Origin: a bacterium M00.F.Ca.ET.205.01.1.1
Lineage (GTDB): Bacteria; Pseudomonadota; Alphaproteobacteria; Rhizobiales; Rhizobiaceae
Length of the DNA: 64,000 nucleotides
Reading direction: 5' to 3'
Assembly (NCBI GenBank): GCA_004791255.1
Contig: SRUQ01000016.1
Coordinates: forward strand, 1 to 64,000
The notes under the pieces were generated by a model, which searched no databases, was not told where the DNA came from, and saw only the letters and a list, made by a program, of their open reading frames with translations. A program made the position numbers and the translations under genes. Shown here in pieces: positions 1-8,015 of this stretch. The first letter of the stretch is position 1, and the number at the start of each line of letters is the position of its first letter.

Positions 1-306
1 CCGGCGCCTGTTCGGTCTGCTGCTGCTGGTCGCGCTTCTTCCTGCGCGGCTGCTGCTCCTCGGCGGGAGCAGCCTGCTCGGCCGGCGCCTGTTCGGTCTG
101 CTGCTGCTGGTCGCGCTTCTTCCTGCGCGGCTGCTGCTCCTCGGCGGGAGCAGCCTGCTCGGCCGGCGCCTGTTCGGTCTGCTGCTGCTGGTCGCGCTTC
201 TTCCTGCGGGGCTGCTGTTCCTCGGCGGGCGCCGCCTGTTCGGCCGGTGCCGGCTCCGTCTGCTGCTTCTGCTGCTGTTGCTCGCGCTTCTTCTTGCGCA
301 GTTCCT
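1..306. repeat. In-frame 81-bp tandem repeat inside the secreted repeat protein
   Basis: Three near-identical 81-bp units occupy 1-81, 82-162 and 163-243, and a degenerate fourth lies at about 244-306. The period is a multiple of three, so each unit adds 27 residues to the protein. The first two copies are almost identical and the third carries a few third-position changes, which suggests recent expansion towards the left edge. The array continues beyond base 1. Confidence 0.9.
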
Positions 307-481
307 GGTCGGTTTGTTGGCCTTCATCGGTTGGCGCATCCTGCGCCAGGATCAGCGGTGTCGCGTCGCGCTCTATGGAGCCAAATGCGGCACTCCCCTG
401 AAGCGGGGATGCGCCCAACGGCGCGGATGCCATAAGCAGGCCAAGGGCGGTGCCGGCCAGAATCCGTGGTTGGCGTTTCAT
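1..481 (-). CDS. Secreted Gln/Lys-rich tandem-repeat protein, 5' part only (runs off the left edge)
   Basis: This reading frame starts at an ATG at 481 and stays open to base 1, so only the first 160 codons are present. It begins [20 protein letters not shown], a typical Sec signal peptide with a positive N-region and a hydrophobic core. A signal-peptidase-like stretch follows around residues 20-45. From about residue 60 the protein is a low-complexity, highly charged tract built from a 27-residue unit ([20 protein letters not shown] plus RDQQQQT). In Rhizobiales, similar N-terminal repeats are found in large envelope proteins, some of them OmpA-family, but the C-terminal domain that would decide this is outside the window. 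Exported location is well supported; function is not. No neighbour shares its strand nearby, and it is divergent from the YcgN gene. Confidence 0.8.
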   Translation of the reverse strand, partial: MKRQPRILAGTALGLLMASAPLGASPLQGSAAFGSIERDATPLILAQDAPTDEGQQTDQELRKKKREQQQQKQQTEPAPAEQAAPAEEQQPRRKKRDQQQQTEQAPAEQAAPAEEQQPRRKKRDQQQQTEQAPAEQAAPAEEQQPRRKKRDQQQQTEQAP

Positions 482-680
482 CGAAAATTCTCCTTGTGGG
501 GTCCCATCCTTGCCGAAAACCGCTCTTAGGCCGATTGGTTCCGGTTGGGGCACCGATAGAGGCCATGCGGGGCGATTGGCCGGCGTTTTGAAGGCAACTT
601 CGTGTCTTTCGCCGGGATTGGGCCGCTTTCAGGTCGCTGGCATGCTTGACCTTGCCGCCGGGGAGGGCCACATCCGCACG

Positions 681-1127
681 ATGGAAACGCCATTCTGGAA
701 AACCAAGACGCTGGAGGCGATGAGCCCGGCCGAATGGGAATCGCTGTGCGACGGCTGTGGCAAATGCTGCCTGTCGAAGCTCGAGGACGAGGACACCGGC
801 GACATCTACTGGACCAGCGTCGGCTGCCGGCTGTTCGACGCGCAGAGCTGCCGTTGCTCGGACTACGCCAACCGGCTGGCGCGCGTTCCCGACTGCGTCG
901 GGCTGACGCCGCAGAATGTGCGCACCATAAGCTGGCTACCCAGCACCTGCGCCTACCGGCTGGTCGCGGAAGGCCGCGATCTCTATTGGTGGCACAGGCT
1001 GGTCTCGGGCAGCGCCGAGACCGTGCACGAAGCGGGGATATCGATGCGCGGTCGGGTCAAGGCCAACGAGACCGATCTTGCCGAGCCGGAGGATTATTTC
1101 GACTACATGCTGGATGACGAGCCCTAG
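681..1127 (+). CDS. YcgN/UPF0260 family cysteine-cluster protein
   Basis: 148 residues beginning [20 protein letters not shown]. This is a small cytosolic protein of the UPF0260 (YcgN) family. The family is widespread in Proteobacteria and has a zinc- or iron-chelating-type CxxCxxC cluster, here CDGCGKCC at about residues 22-29, followed by further conserved cysteines ([14 protein letters not shown] and, later, STCAYR). Length and spacing match the family. An in-frame ATG also exists at 642, but the family usually starts just before the ETPFWKTK block, so 681 was chosen. Neither start has a strong ribosome-binding site. The last codons and the stop lie inside the first copy of a 26-bp DNA repeat. 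The biochemical role of the family is not established. Confidence 0.85.
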   Translation: METPFWKTKTLEAMSPAEWESLCDGCGKCCLSKLEDEDTGDIYWTSVGCRLFDAQSCRCSDYANRLARVPDCVGLTPQNVRTISWLPSTCAYRLVAEGRDLYWWHRLVSGSAETVHEAGISMRGRVKANETDLAEPEDYFDYMLDDEP

Positions 1128-1216
1128 GCTCGCACCGGGATGACGAGCCCTAGGCTCGCACCGGGATGACGAGCCCTAGGCTCGCACCGGGATGACGAGC
1201 CCTAGGCTCGCACCGG
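1113..1216. repeat. Four perfect 26-bp tandem repeats with an internal hairpin
   Basis: Identical units lie at 1113-1138, 1139-1164, 1165-1190 and 1191-1216. Each contains the inverted repeat CGAGCC-CTA-GGCTCG (6-bp stem, 3-nt loop). The first unit encodes the last four codons and stop of the YcgN-family gene, so the array seems to have grown from the end of that gene. No T-run follows the hairpins, so they are not classical terminators, but they could act in 3'-end protection or Rho-dependent termination. Confidence 0.95.
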
Positions 1217-1490
1217 CCGCCCGGGGCGGCAAGCCAGCCGATGCCTCTGCCATTTTGTGCATCGAAGCGGAGTTATATCAGGGCGTTTGCAAGTATTGAT
1301 GCCGCTTATGGCCATTTTCATGCCATTGGCGACGGTGATGAGAGAGCGGTGGTTTCAGGCAGGTCGTCCTGTCCGGCGACATGAACCTGATATGAACGGG
1401 CGGTTCGTAATGAGTTCAGACAGGCCAGTGCATTCTCTCGTCATCGGTTTCACGAGGACGGGCGAGAGCCCGCAACAAGGAGAGAAGACC
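1217..1490. other. Non-coding stretch before the small exported protein
   Basis: No credible gene was seen. The stretch must hold the promoter of the gene at 1491. It includes closely spaced TGAAC elements at about 1380-1400, but no motif could be named with confidence. A reading frame does run through it into the exported-protein gene, but that upstream extension lacks a start with a ribosome-binding site. Confidence 0.5.
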
Positions 1491-1850
1491 ATGTTCAACA
1501 CGATCAAGACGGTGGCCCTTTCGGCCCTGGTCGGCCTCGGCACGCTGACGGCCATCCCCGCCCATGCCGACAGCCTCTATCTCGGCTTCGGCAACAACCA
1601 GGATCCGCGTTTCGGTGTTTATACCGGCGACGACGACGGCTATCGCTATCGCCGCGACGAACGCCGCGGCGGCTGGCGTCGTGGCTGCTCGCCCGACCGC
1701 GCCCTCGACAAGGCCGAACGCATGGGCCTCTATCGGGCTCGCATCGTCGACGTCAATCGCCGGACCGTCAAAGTGATGGGGCGCCAGGACGGCGACCGCG
1801 TGGTCATCGTGTTCGCCAACGAGCGCGGCTGCCCGATTATCTATCGCTAA
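1491..1850 (+). CDS. Small exported protein of unknown function
   Basis: 119 residues. An AAGGAGAG ribosome-binding site lies just before the ATG at 1491. Residues 1-22 (MFNTIKTVALSALVGLGTLT and on to the AHA-D cleavage site) are a clear Sec signal peptide. The mature part starts DSLYLGFGN, has an Arg/Asp/Tyr-rich stretch (about residues 45-62), and then a C-terminal segment with two cysteines (about residues 64 and 114) that could form a disulfide. The C-terminal half (SPDRALDKAERMGLYRARIV) resembles short periplasmic proteins common in Rhizobiales that have no assigned function. It stands alone between a repeat-rich region and a strong terminator. Periplasmic location is well supported; role unknown. 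Confidence 0.75.
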   Translation: MFNTIKTVALSALVGLGTLTAIPAHADSLYLGFGNNQDPRFGVYTGDDDGYRYRRDERRGGWRRGCSPDRALDKAERMGLYRARIVDVNRRTVKVMGRQDGDRVVIVFANERGCPIIYR

Positions 1851-1965
1851 GGCGACACGATCTCCTCTGGAGATCGGTCTGGCGATACGATTTCTTCTGG
1901 AGATCGATAGGCTAGCCCCTGCGAGGGCTAGCCTGGAGACGCGACCTTCGAGAAGGTCGGTCTGC
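1851..1965. repeat. Array of four short hairpins downstream of the exported protein
   Basis: Two 30-bp imperfect repeats (1851-1880 and 1881-1910) carry hairpins CGATCTCC/GGAGATCG (1858-1876) and CGATTTCT/GGAGATCG (1888-1906). The second keeps pairing through two G-U pairs. They are followed by GCTAGCCC/GGGCTAGC (1911-1932) and CGACCTT/AAGGTCG (1942-1959). All lie between the stop codon and the terminator at 2006-2040, so they would be in the 3' untranslated RNA. Their role could be mRNA stability; this is inference. Confidence 0.8.
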
Positions 1966-2005
1966 GCTAGCGGAGCCCCTGTCTGAATAGAACGGGTGCG
2001 GCTCA

Positions 2006-2040
2006 AAAAAACCCCGCGGAAGCAATTCCGCGGGGTTTTT
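2006..2040. terminator. Rho-independent terminator, bidirectional
   Basis: A perfect 10-bp GC-rich stem (CCCCGCGGAA at 2012-2021, TTCCGCGGGG at 2026-2035) with a GCAA loop is flanked by an A-run on the left and TTTTT on the right. It can end transcription of the exported-protein gene on the plus strand and of the SIMPL gene on the minus strand. Confidence 0.92.
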
Positions 2041-2126
2041 CATGACCTGCATCGACCAGCAGTCGAGATCATGGTGGGGGGCCGACCCATGGCCGGCAAG
2101 CGGCCGGCCAGGGCATTGTTGGCTGG

Positions 2127-2840
2127 TTACTTCAGCTCGAAGGTGACTGTGACCTGGACGTTGTAGGCGTTTTCGCCGGCCTGCGTCGGCACCGCGGCGC
2201 CGGCGGCGGCGTCGAAGGCCTTGGCGTTGATCGCCATCGGCGGCGGGGCGATGTTCTGGTCTGTGATTTCCAGCACCCGTCCGATGGTCACGCCGGCCGC
2301 AGAAGCGAGCGTCTTGGCCTTGGCGACCGCGTTCGCCACCGCCTTCTTGCGGGCCTCTTCGATGGTTGCCGCCGGGTTGTCGTTGGTGAAGGAGATGCCG
2401 CCGCCCTGGTTGACGCCGAGCGACACCGCCTTGTCGAGGATCTCGCCCGTCTTGTCGATGTCGCGCACGCGCACCGCAAGCGTGTTGGTCACCTGGTAGG
2501 CGACAAGCTCGGCGTCCTGGCTGCCGTCAGGCTTGTTGGTGTAGTTGTAGCGCGGGTTGATCTGGATGCCGGCGGTCTGGAGATCACGATCTTTGATGCC
2601 GGCGGCCTTCATCGCCGCGATGACGGCGGCCATGGCGTCGTTATTGGCATCGAGCGCGGCACGCGCCGTCTTGGCCTCGCGCATGACACTGAGCGATAGC
2701 AGAGCCAGGTCGGGGGAAATGGTCGCTTCACCTTCACCTGAAACGATGATGCGGGGCGGCGCCGGCGAATCCGCGGCTGCAGCCATCGCCGGAAAAGCGA
2801 TCGCGGCGGCGAGCGCGAGAGGCAAAAGGTGTCTGGTCAT
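2127..2840 (-). CDS. SIMPL domain (DUF541) periplasmic protein
   Basis: 237 residues, with a ribosome-binding site AAGGAG just upstream of the ATG at 2840. Residues 1-22 (MTRHLLPLALAAAIAFPAMA) form a Sec signal peptide. The rest is the SIMPL/DUF541 fold: IIVSGEGEATISPDLALLSL near residue 31 is the standard family opening, and the GVNQGGGISFT segment and the C-terminal QVTVTFELK strand also fit. The length is typical. Members are periplasmic or outer-membrane-associated oligomers (BP26/YggE type) with a suspected role in envelope or oxidative stress. The gene stands alone and ends against the shared terminator. Confidence 0.9.
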   Translation of the reverse strand: MTRHLLPLALAAAIAFPAMAAAADSPAPPRIIVSGEGEATISPDLALLSLSVMREAKTARAALDANNDAMAAVIAAMKAAGIKDRDLQTAGIQINPRYNYTNKPDGSQDAELVAYQVTNTLAVRVRDIDKTGEILDKAVSLGVNQGGGISFTNDNPAATIEEARKKAVANAVAKAKTLASAAGVTIGRVLEITDQNIAPPPMAINAKAFDAAAGAAVPTQAGENAYNVQVTVTFELK

Positions 2841-2975
2841 GAAAATCTCCTTGGTCTGCGATCAAGTCGCAGGGCCTCGCGTAGGGCGCGATTATGGGTT
2901 GATTTGGGCGATCCGCGAAAGCTCGCCGGTAAAGCCTTGTGCCGCGATGCGAAAAACATTAATCCAGCCCGCGTG

Positions 2976-3051
2976 GGGCCTGTAGCTCAATGGTTAGAGC
3001 CGGCGGCTCATAACCGCTTGGTTGGGGGTTCGAGTCCCTCCGGGCCCACCA
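2976..3051 (+). tRNA. tRNA with anticodon CAU, most like tRNA-Ile2 (lysidine-modified)
   Basis: 76 nt including an encoded CCA (3049-3051). Acceptor GGGCCTG pairs with CGGGCCC. The D-arm is GCTC/GAGC, the anticodon loop is CTCATAA with anticodon CAT, and the T-arm loop is TTCGAGT. The short D-loop (AATGGTTA) and the anticodon-arm plus variable region (GGCGG-CTCATAA-CCGCTTGG) resemble E. coli ileX rather than the elongator tRNA-Met, whose D-loop is one base longer. The C34 would then be converted to lysidine by TilS to read AUA codons. Automatic callers often label such genes tRNA-Met. Confidence 0.9.
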
Positions 3052-3137
3052 GAAGACCAATTTAAGTAATTGATTTTGCTGTGTATTTTCGAGGCTGCCT
3101 ACAAGGTGGGCTCGAACCCCCTCTTTCTGGCAATGAA

Positions 3138-4370
3138 CTATCCCAGCGATTTTCCTTGCGATCTCAGAATCGCTTTTGGCTCGGTAAAGCCCTCAGCCCG
3201 CGGCAAGCAGCGCGCTGAAGCCGAAATGCAGATGAATGCCAGCAAGATGACGCAGAAGCTGCCGGCCAGCGACGAGACATGGGCGATGAGGCCCAGCAAG
3301 CCAGGCCCAAGGAGCAATCCAGCGTATCCCATCGTCGTTACGATTGACATTGCACGAGCAGTCGATGTGCCTCCTGCACGGCCAGCGGCCGCAAAAAGGG
3401 TGGGTACGACGTTTGCGAGGCCAAGGCCGCACACCGTGAGCGCAACCAGCACAACGGGAAGATTGCCGCCCATCAGGATCAATACGAGCACTGAGCCCGC
3501 GCAGATCATTGCGCAATAGCTCAACATTGTCATCTGACCGATGCTGTTGGCGATGGCGTCTCCGAACAGGCGGCCGGTTGCCATCATGGTTGCAAATGCC
3601 GCGAAGCCATAGGCGCCTGTGCTTTCTGCGCCGCCGGATCGCGTCACGATGTAGATGGCGCTCCAATCCATCATCCCGCCCTCGGCGAGCATCCCCAGGA
3701 ATGCGAGGCCACCAAGCAGGTAGAGATGGTTCTTCAACGCGCCGTCGAATTTGCCATCCGTCGCCGCTATCGCGTCCTCAGGGCCGTCTAACCGGGCTGC
3801 ATTGTTCCACCCCGCGCAAGCGACAAGTGCGACTGCCGCCACACCGGCCCCCGTGACGCCAAGGCATGTGGTCAAAGCGCCGCCTTGGGACAGTATTTGA
3901 CCGACCACAAACGCGCCGGCCAAGCTCCCGAAACTGAACACGGCATGAAACGACGACATCACCTGCCGACGCATGCGACGCTCCAATGCCGAGGCATCGA
4001 TATTCATCGAAACGTCGAGCGTTCCAAACCCGGCCCCCGCAAGGAACACGATCGCCGCCAGCGGCCACGCGCCCCCGACATAGGGCAGGGCCGTCAGGGT
4101 TGCCGCAAACGTGATCGATCCCACCAAGCTTAGTACGCTGCTCGGGACAATCGCTATCAAGCGGGCGATATTGGTCATCATCAAAATGGCGCCGAGAGCA
4201 AAGCAGATCAGGACTAGCCCGAGTTGCCCCTTATCCAGGTTCATTCGAATGCTGAGGACTGGAAGGGACGAAGCCCAGGCCCCGATCCCGATGCCGCCGC
4301 CGAGGAAGAACAGACTGCAAAAGAAGCGGCTGCGTCGGATGCCTTGGGAAATCGTCGAGACATCGTTCAC
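3138..4370 (-). CDS. MFS transporter (YbjJ-like)
   Basis: 410 residues, about 12 hydrophobic segments along the whole length, typical for the major facilitator superfamily. The opening (FLGGGIGIGAWASSLPVLSI) resembles YbjJ-type carriers. The start is a GTG at 4370 with AGAGG about 9 nt upstream. The protein sits in the inner membrane; the substrate cannot be read from sequence. It is 89 bp downstream of the GMC oxidoreductase on the same strand, so the two may form an operon pairing uptake or efflux of a compound with its oxidation. Confidence 0.85.
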   Translation of the reverse strand: MNDVSTISQGIRRSRFFCSLFFLGGGIGIGAWASSLPVLSIRMNLDKGQLGLVLICFALGAILMMTNIARLIAIVPSSVLSLVGSITFAATLTALPYVGGAWPLAAIVFLAGAGFGTLDVSMNIDASALERRMRRQVMSSFHAVFSFGSLAGAFVVGQILSQGGALTTCLGVTGAGVAAVALVACAGWNNAARLDGPEDAIAATDGKFDGALKNHLYLLGGLAFLGMLAEGGMMDWSAIYIVTRSGGAESTGAYGFAAFATMMATGRLFGDAIANSIGQMTMLSYCAMICAGSVLVLILMGGNLPVVLVALTVCGLGLANVVPTLFAAAGRAGGTSTARAMSIVTTMGYAGLLLGPGLLGLIAHVSSLAGSFCVILLAFICISASARCLPRAEGFTEPKAILRSQGKSLG

Positions 4371-4459
4371 TATCGTAGGCCTCTGGTCTGCTTGTCATCA
4401 TCATCCGGCTTGCTGGCCGGCGAGCGCGTGTGGCTGGTCCTCGGGGCGGAGCCGCGATC

Positions 4460-6055
4460 CTACTTGCCCTGTTGGATAAAGTTCGCGGTCCTCTCGCCGA
4501 TCATAATGCACACGGCATTGGGGTTGCCGGATATCAGCGTTGGCATGACCGATGCATCCGCCACGCGGAGGCCTTCGATACCGTGGACGCGAAGCTCGGG
4601 ATCAACGACTGCCATGCCATCCTTGCCCATCCGGCAGGTGCCGGCGGGATGCAGCGCCGGATGCGCGACCTCCTGGCAGAACTTTCTCACCTGGAGTGGC
4701 GTCGCCGTTCCGGCGGACGGGATCTGCCTCGACGCAATGTAGCGGCGGATGGCCGGCTGCTCCATGATATCGAACGCTCCCATCGTTCCTTCAACCACGG
4801 CATCGAGATCATAGGTGTCGGAAAAGTATCGCGGCGCAACGCGTGGATTGTCGTAAGGATCTGCGCTTTTCAGCGTCACTTCCCCTCGAGACCGCGGCCG
4901 GATCTGCCCGAGGTTGATGGTACAGCCATTACCGCCCGGGACGGCGTCGACGCCTTCCTCAATGCCCGCTCCCACGACCATGAAATATTGCACATCCGGG
5001 ATCGCCTCGCCTGTGTTGCCCCACCAGAACGCACCGCCTTCAATCAGGTTCGACGAAGCGGGGCCGTCCCTGAAGAGGAGGTAGTTCAGACCGGCGGCAG
5101 CCTTCCAGTGCAGCTTCTTGTATTTGTCGTAGCTGTGGGGTCCGTTCAACTGATAGACGAGGGATATCTCGATATGGTCCTGGAGGTTCTGCCCGACCCC
5201 CGGCAGGTCGGCAACGACAGGAATGCCATGTTCGCGCAAGGCGCCGGCGGGGCCGATTCCAGACAACATCAGCAATTTCGGCGAGGCGATCGCACCGGCC
5301 GACAGGATCACTTCGCGACTGGCCATAAGCACCCATTTGCGGCCTTTTGCGACGTACTCCACACCAACGGCACGCCCCTTCTCGACGATTATGCGGGTGA
5401 CCGTGGAACCGGTTCGAATCTGGAGGTTGGGTCTGCGGCGAGCGGGTTTGATGAAGGCCGTGGCAGCACTGCTGCGCCGCTTGTTTTTGGCGGTTATCTG
5501 GTAAAGACCACAGCCCGCTTGGTCGCCCGAATTGAAGTCCGGATTATAGGGCAGCCCAGCCTGCTGGCATGCCTGCAGCCAGGCGCGCGTGAGGGGGTGA
5601 ATATGGTCGATGTCGGAGACGCCTAGCGGTCCGCCCACCGCGTGAGCCTGATTGCAGAAACGGTTGTTGTCTTCGGAACGCAGAAAGAAGGGCAATACGT
5701 CAGCATAGTTCCAGCCGTCCGCGCCGAGCGCTTCCCACCGCGCATAGTCTGACGGAGCGCCGCGGATATAGATCATCGCGTTTACTGAACTGCCCCCGCC
5801 CAGGACCCGGGCCTGGACCATGGTAGGCTGCTCGTTTCGCGACTGGCTTGCGCTGGGCTCCCAGGCAATTCGTTTCAGGAGCGACCCCTGAGCAGTCTTG
5901 TAGTAGGCGCCCGGTATATGGATGTAAGGATTGTAGTCGCGCGGCCCCTCCTCCAACAGGAAGACCGAGGCATCGGGATTTTCAGAAAGCCGCGAGGCGA
6001 TCACGCAGCCGGTCGAGCCGCCGCCAATGACGATGTAGTCACATTCGGTTTGCAT
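4460..6055 (-). CDS. GMC family FAD-dependent oxidoreductase (choline-dehydrogenase-like)
   Basis: About 531 residues. The N-terminal DYIVIGGGSTGCVIASRLSE is the FAD-binding dinucleotide fold. VLGGGSSVNAMIYIRG near residue 84 is GMC signature 1 and LSAGAIASPKLLMLSGIGP near residue 255 is signature 2. The C-terminus has HPAGTCRMG with the catalytic His and SGNPNAVCIMIGE. The chosen ATG at 6055 has an AGGAAG site just upstream; an ATG 17 codons earlier lacks one. Such enzymes oxidise alcohols to aldehydes and pass electrons to quinone or oxygen. Substrate unknown. It is probably co-transcribed with the MFS gene. Confidence 0.88.
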   Translation of the reverse strand: MQTECDYIVIGGGSTGCVIASRLSENPDASVFLLEEGPRDYNPYIHIPGAYYKTAQGSLLKRIAWEPSASQSRNEQPTMVQARVLGGGSSVNAMIYIRGAPSDYARWEALGADGWNYADVLPFFLRSEDNNRFCNQAHAVGGPLGVSDIDHIHPLTRAWLQACQQAGLPYNPDFNSGDQAGCGLYQITAKNKRRSSAATAFIKPARRRPNLQIRTGSTVTRIIVEKGRAVGVEYVAKGRKWVLMASREVILSAGAIASPKLLMLSGIGPAGALREHGIPVVADLPGVGQNLQDHIEISLVYQLNGPHSYDKYKKLHWKAAAGLNYLLFRDGPASSNLIEGGAFWWGNTGEAIPDVQYFMVVGAGIEEGVDAVPGGNGCTINLGQIRPRSRGEVTLKSADPYDNPRVAPRYFSDTYDLDAVVEGTMGAFDIMEQPAIRRYIASRQIPSAGTATPLQVRKFCQEVAHPALHPAGTCRMGKDGMAVVDPELRVHGIEGLRVADASVMPTLISGNPNAVCIMIGERTANFIQQGK

Positions 6056-6475
6056 CACTTCTTCCTGCGGACGTATGCCCCAGAGAGCCGAGCCATGCGA
6101 TGTCATCGGTCAGATCCTAAAAAAGCGGCACCGGTTTCAGGGCCAGGGCGCCGCCGTCAATGTTCGATCGACCGCGGCGAACCTCGACAATACCGAGGCG
6201 TCGGCTCCTAGTAGGCAAACATCGCTTACCGCTGACAAGTTCGCAGGATGGCGAACTTAGACGCAACATGACGCGCCGAGAGAGGCGCCGCGCCTTGGCT
6301 CAGGCATGGGACGCCCGGCGGGTTTGGTCGCCCGGGGCGATAGTTGGAAAGCGGATGGCGTCAGTGCCACTCTTGAAGGGTAAAGCCATTCGCAATTCGA
6401 CGCATGAGGGGCGTCAGGTCACGACAAGAATCGTTATAACGCGCACTTCATTCAACTGCCGCGTTATGGTCTGGT
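6056..6475. other. Divergent non-coding region, 420 bp
   Basis: This lies between the GMC gene (minus strand) and the unknown gene at 6476 (plus strand) and must hold both promoters. A short perfect palindrome CGTTATAACG is at about 6432-6441, a possible operator. No conserved coding content was recognised. Confidence 0.5.
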
Positions 6476-7201
6476 ATGGCGAAAGTCACCCTCAGGATGG
6501 ACGACAAAACCGTGCCCAACCAAACGAGAGACCTTTCGTTTGCCGACGACTTTATCTTGGCCAAACTCGTGGAAGATGTCCGCGACTATGCCGTTGAAGA
6601 CGCCGTCGTTGTGAACATCAGCCCCAGCGCCATGATCACCGGGGAGGAGCATCCGGCAATCGTGCCTGCCTGGAAATCGACATGGCTGAAGGGCGGGCAA
6701 ATTAAGTCCGCGGAGCGCGCGGCTATCCTCAAGGTGCGAAAAGCCACCAATCTTGGCGGCTGCATGTTTCGCGGTTGGGATTGGCTGGGCAATCGCATCA
6801 AAAGCTTTCCGCGCGATACGCCGCTTTTCATTTCGTCGCAGGACGAGATCGGCACGGTGTCGACCGACCCGCTGGTCTTCACCAATGAGCGTGCCGCCCC
6901 AGGATCGCCGCAGACGTTCACGCTCAAGCTGAATCTGTGGTGGTCGCCGGGAGACACGGACTGCTTCATCCACAACGAGCACCCTTTCCTGGAAACGCAT
7001 ACCCAGATCCATGGCACTGGCCGCATGCAGAAGTTTCGACTGCGCGACGAGGCCACGATTTACGAAGACGTGGTTATGCCTGTGGGTTATTCGCACGATC
7101 CGTTTTGCCGGGTTACCGGCAAGAACCAGTGGACCTACCCCTGGCATCGCTACTACGCGGATACCGACTCGGTCTGGCTGGCGATAGAACTTCATCCCTG
7201 A
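6476..7201 (+). CDS. Protein of unknown function, cupin-like C-terminal half
   Basis: 241 residues, not recognised as a named family. No signal peptide or membrane segment is seen, so it is probably cytosolic. The C-terminal half has a spacing reminiscent of a cupin barrel: several His/Glu residues (HNEHPFLETHTQIHGTGRM, about residues 166-184) and a later GYSHDPF block, which could form a metal site. That is a guess from pattern only. The ATG at 6476 has no good ribosome-binding site, and an alternative start slightly upstream cannot be excluded. The next gene on the strand, a DUF1349 protein, is 223 bp away, so co-transcription is possible but unproven. Confidence 0.6.
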   Translation: MAKVTLRMDDKTVPNQTRDLSFADDFILAKLVEDVRDYAVEDAVVVNISPSAMITGEEHPAIVPAWKSTWLKGGQIKSAERAAILKVRKATNLGGCMFRGWDWLGNRIKSFPRDTPLFISSQDEIGTVSTDPLVFTNERAAPGSPQTFTLKLNLWWSPGDTDCFIHNEHPFLETHTQIHGTGRMQKFRLRDEATIYEDVVMPVGYSHDPFCRVTGKNQWTYPWHRYYADTDSVWLAIELHP

Positions 7202-7424
7202 CAGCCGGCAAGGTCGAGCTCACTCTCGAGCCTTCAAATGGCGTCGCGGCCAGGGATCGGCCATGTCTCCGTCGGCCATTCAGGGCTGGCAAGCCCGCAT
7301 AAGTGCGGACCGACACGGCCTTGGATAGTGCCCCGGGCTGGTGGCGGGTTCTCGGACTTTCGGCGAGGATGATCAGAACGGCGCACCGCTCGGCACGAAG
7401 TATTCTAAGGGAAAGGAAGCACTG

Positions 7425-8015
7425 ATGAAACTCGACACCTTGCTCGTTGAGGGCACGGAAAATGGCGACGCGACAATCCAGGCCGATCTGGCGCGGCTGC
7501 GTGCCAACGGAAAGACCGATTGGTTCTTCGCACCAAGCGGCAAAAGCCGGATGGCAAATGTCACGCGACTGGTAGGCGAGGTCGAAGACCAGCATTTTGC
7601 ACTGTCTGCAAAGGTCTCCGTCGAATTCGCGTCCGCCTTTGACGGTGGCGCTCTCTTCATCGAGTGCGACGGCGACAACTGGGCGAAGATCGCCTTCGAG
7701 TTCTCTGCCGCGCGCAAGCCGACCATCGTCAGCGTGGTCACGCGGACTACATCCGACGATTCTGACGGCCCAGCCTATTCAGGCGACCATGCGTGGCTGC
7801 GCGCCTATAGCGACGGAGAAGCAATCGCCCTCCATTTTTCCGCCGACGGCAAATATTGGAACTTCCTGCGCTGGTTCACGCTGCCCGGCATTGCAAGGCG
7901 GCCGATCCGTATCGGCATGGGCGTTCAATCGCCCACGGGCGAGGGGACGATCGCTGTCTTTTCGGACATAAAACTTTCCGTCGGCAAGATCGATGATCTG
8001 CGCAACGGACAATAG
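7425..8015 (+). CDS. DUF1349 domain protein (concanavalin-like fold)
   Basis: 196 residues. AAAGGAAG precedes the ATG at 7425, which was preferred over an upstream in-frame start at 7341 with no such site. The body matches DUF1349: an FFAPSGKSRMANVTRL strand early on, then DGGALFIECDGDNWAKIAFE and AIALHFSADGKYWNFLRWFT around residues 125-150. DUF1349 proteins (YesU-like) have a jelly-roll fold and often sit beside carbohydrate catabolic genes, but no activity has been shown for most. No signal peptide, so cytosolic. Confidence 0.82.
   Translation: MKLDTLLVEGTENGDATIQADLARLRANGKTDWFFAPSGKSRMANVTRLVGEVEDQHFALSAKVSVEFASAFDGGALFIECDGDNWAKIAFEFSAARKPTIVSVVTRTTSDDSDGPAYSGDHAWLRAYSDGEAIALHFSADGKYWNFLRWFTLPGIARRPIRIGMGVQSPTGEGTIAVFSDIKLSVGKIDDLRNGQ

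Noticed and set aside
1113-1216. Short repeats considered as a CRISPR array
   Set aside because: The 26-bp units are directly adjacent with no spacers, and no cas genes are present.
3101-3122. T-arm-like GGGCTCGAACCCC sequence just after the tRNA, considered as an integration-site remnant
   Set aside because: It is inverted relative to the tRNA 3' end and matches only a generic T-arm pattern; no integrase is nearby.
4430-5626. Long plus-strand open frame (about 398 codons)
   Set aside because: It lies antisense to the GMC oxidoreductase, has no recognisable domain and reflects GC-rich codon structure on the opposite strand.
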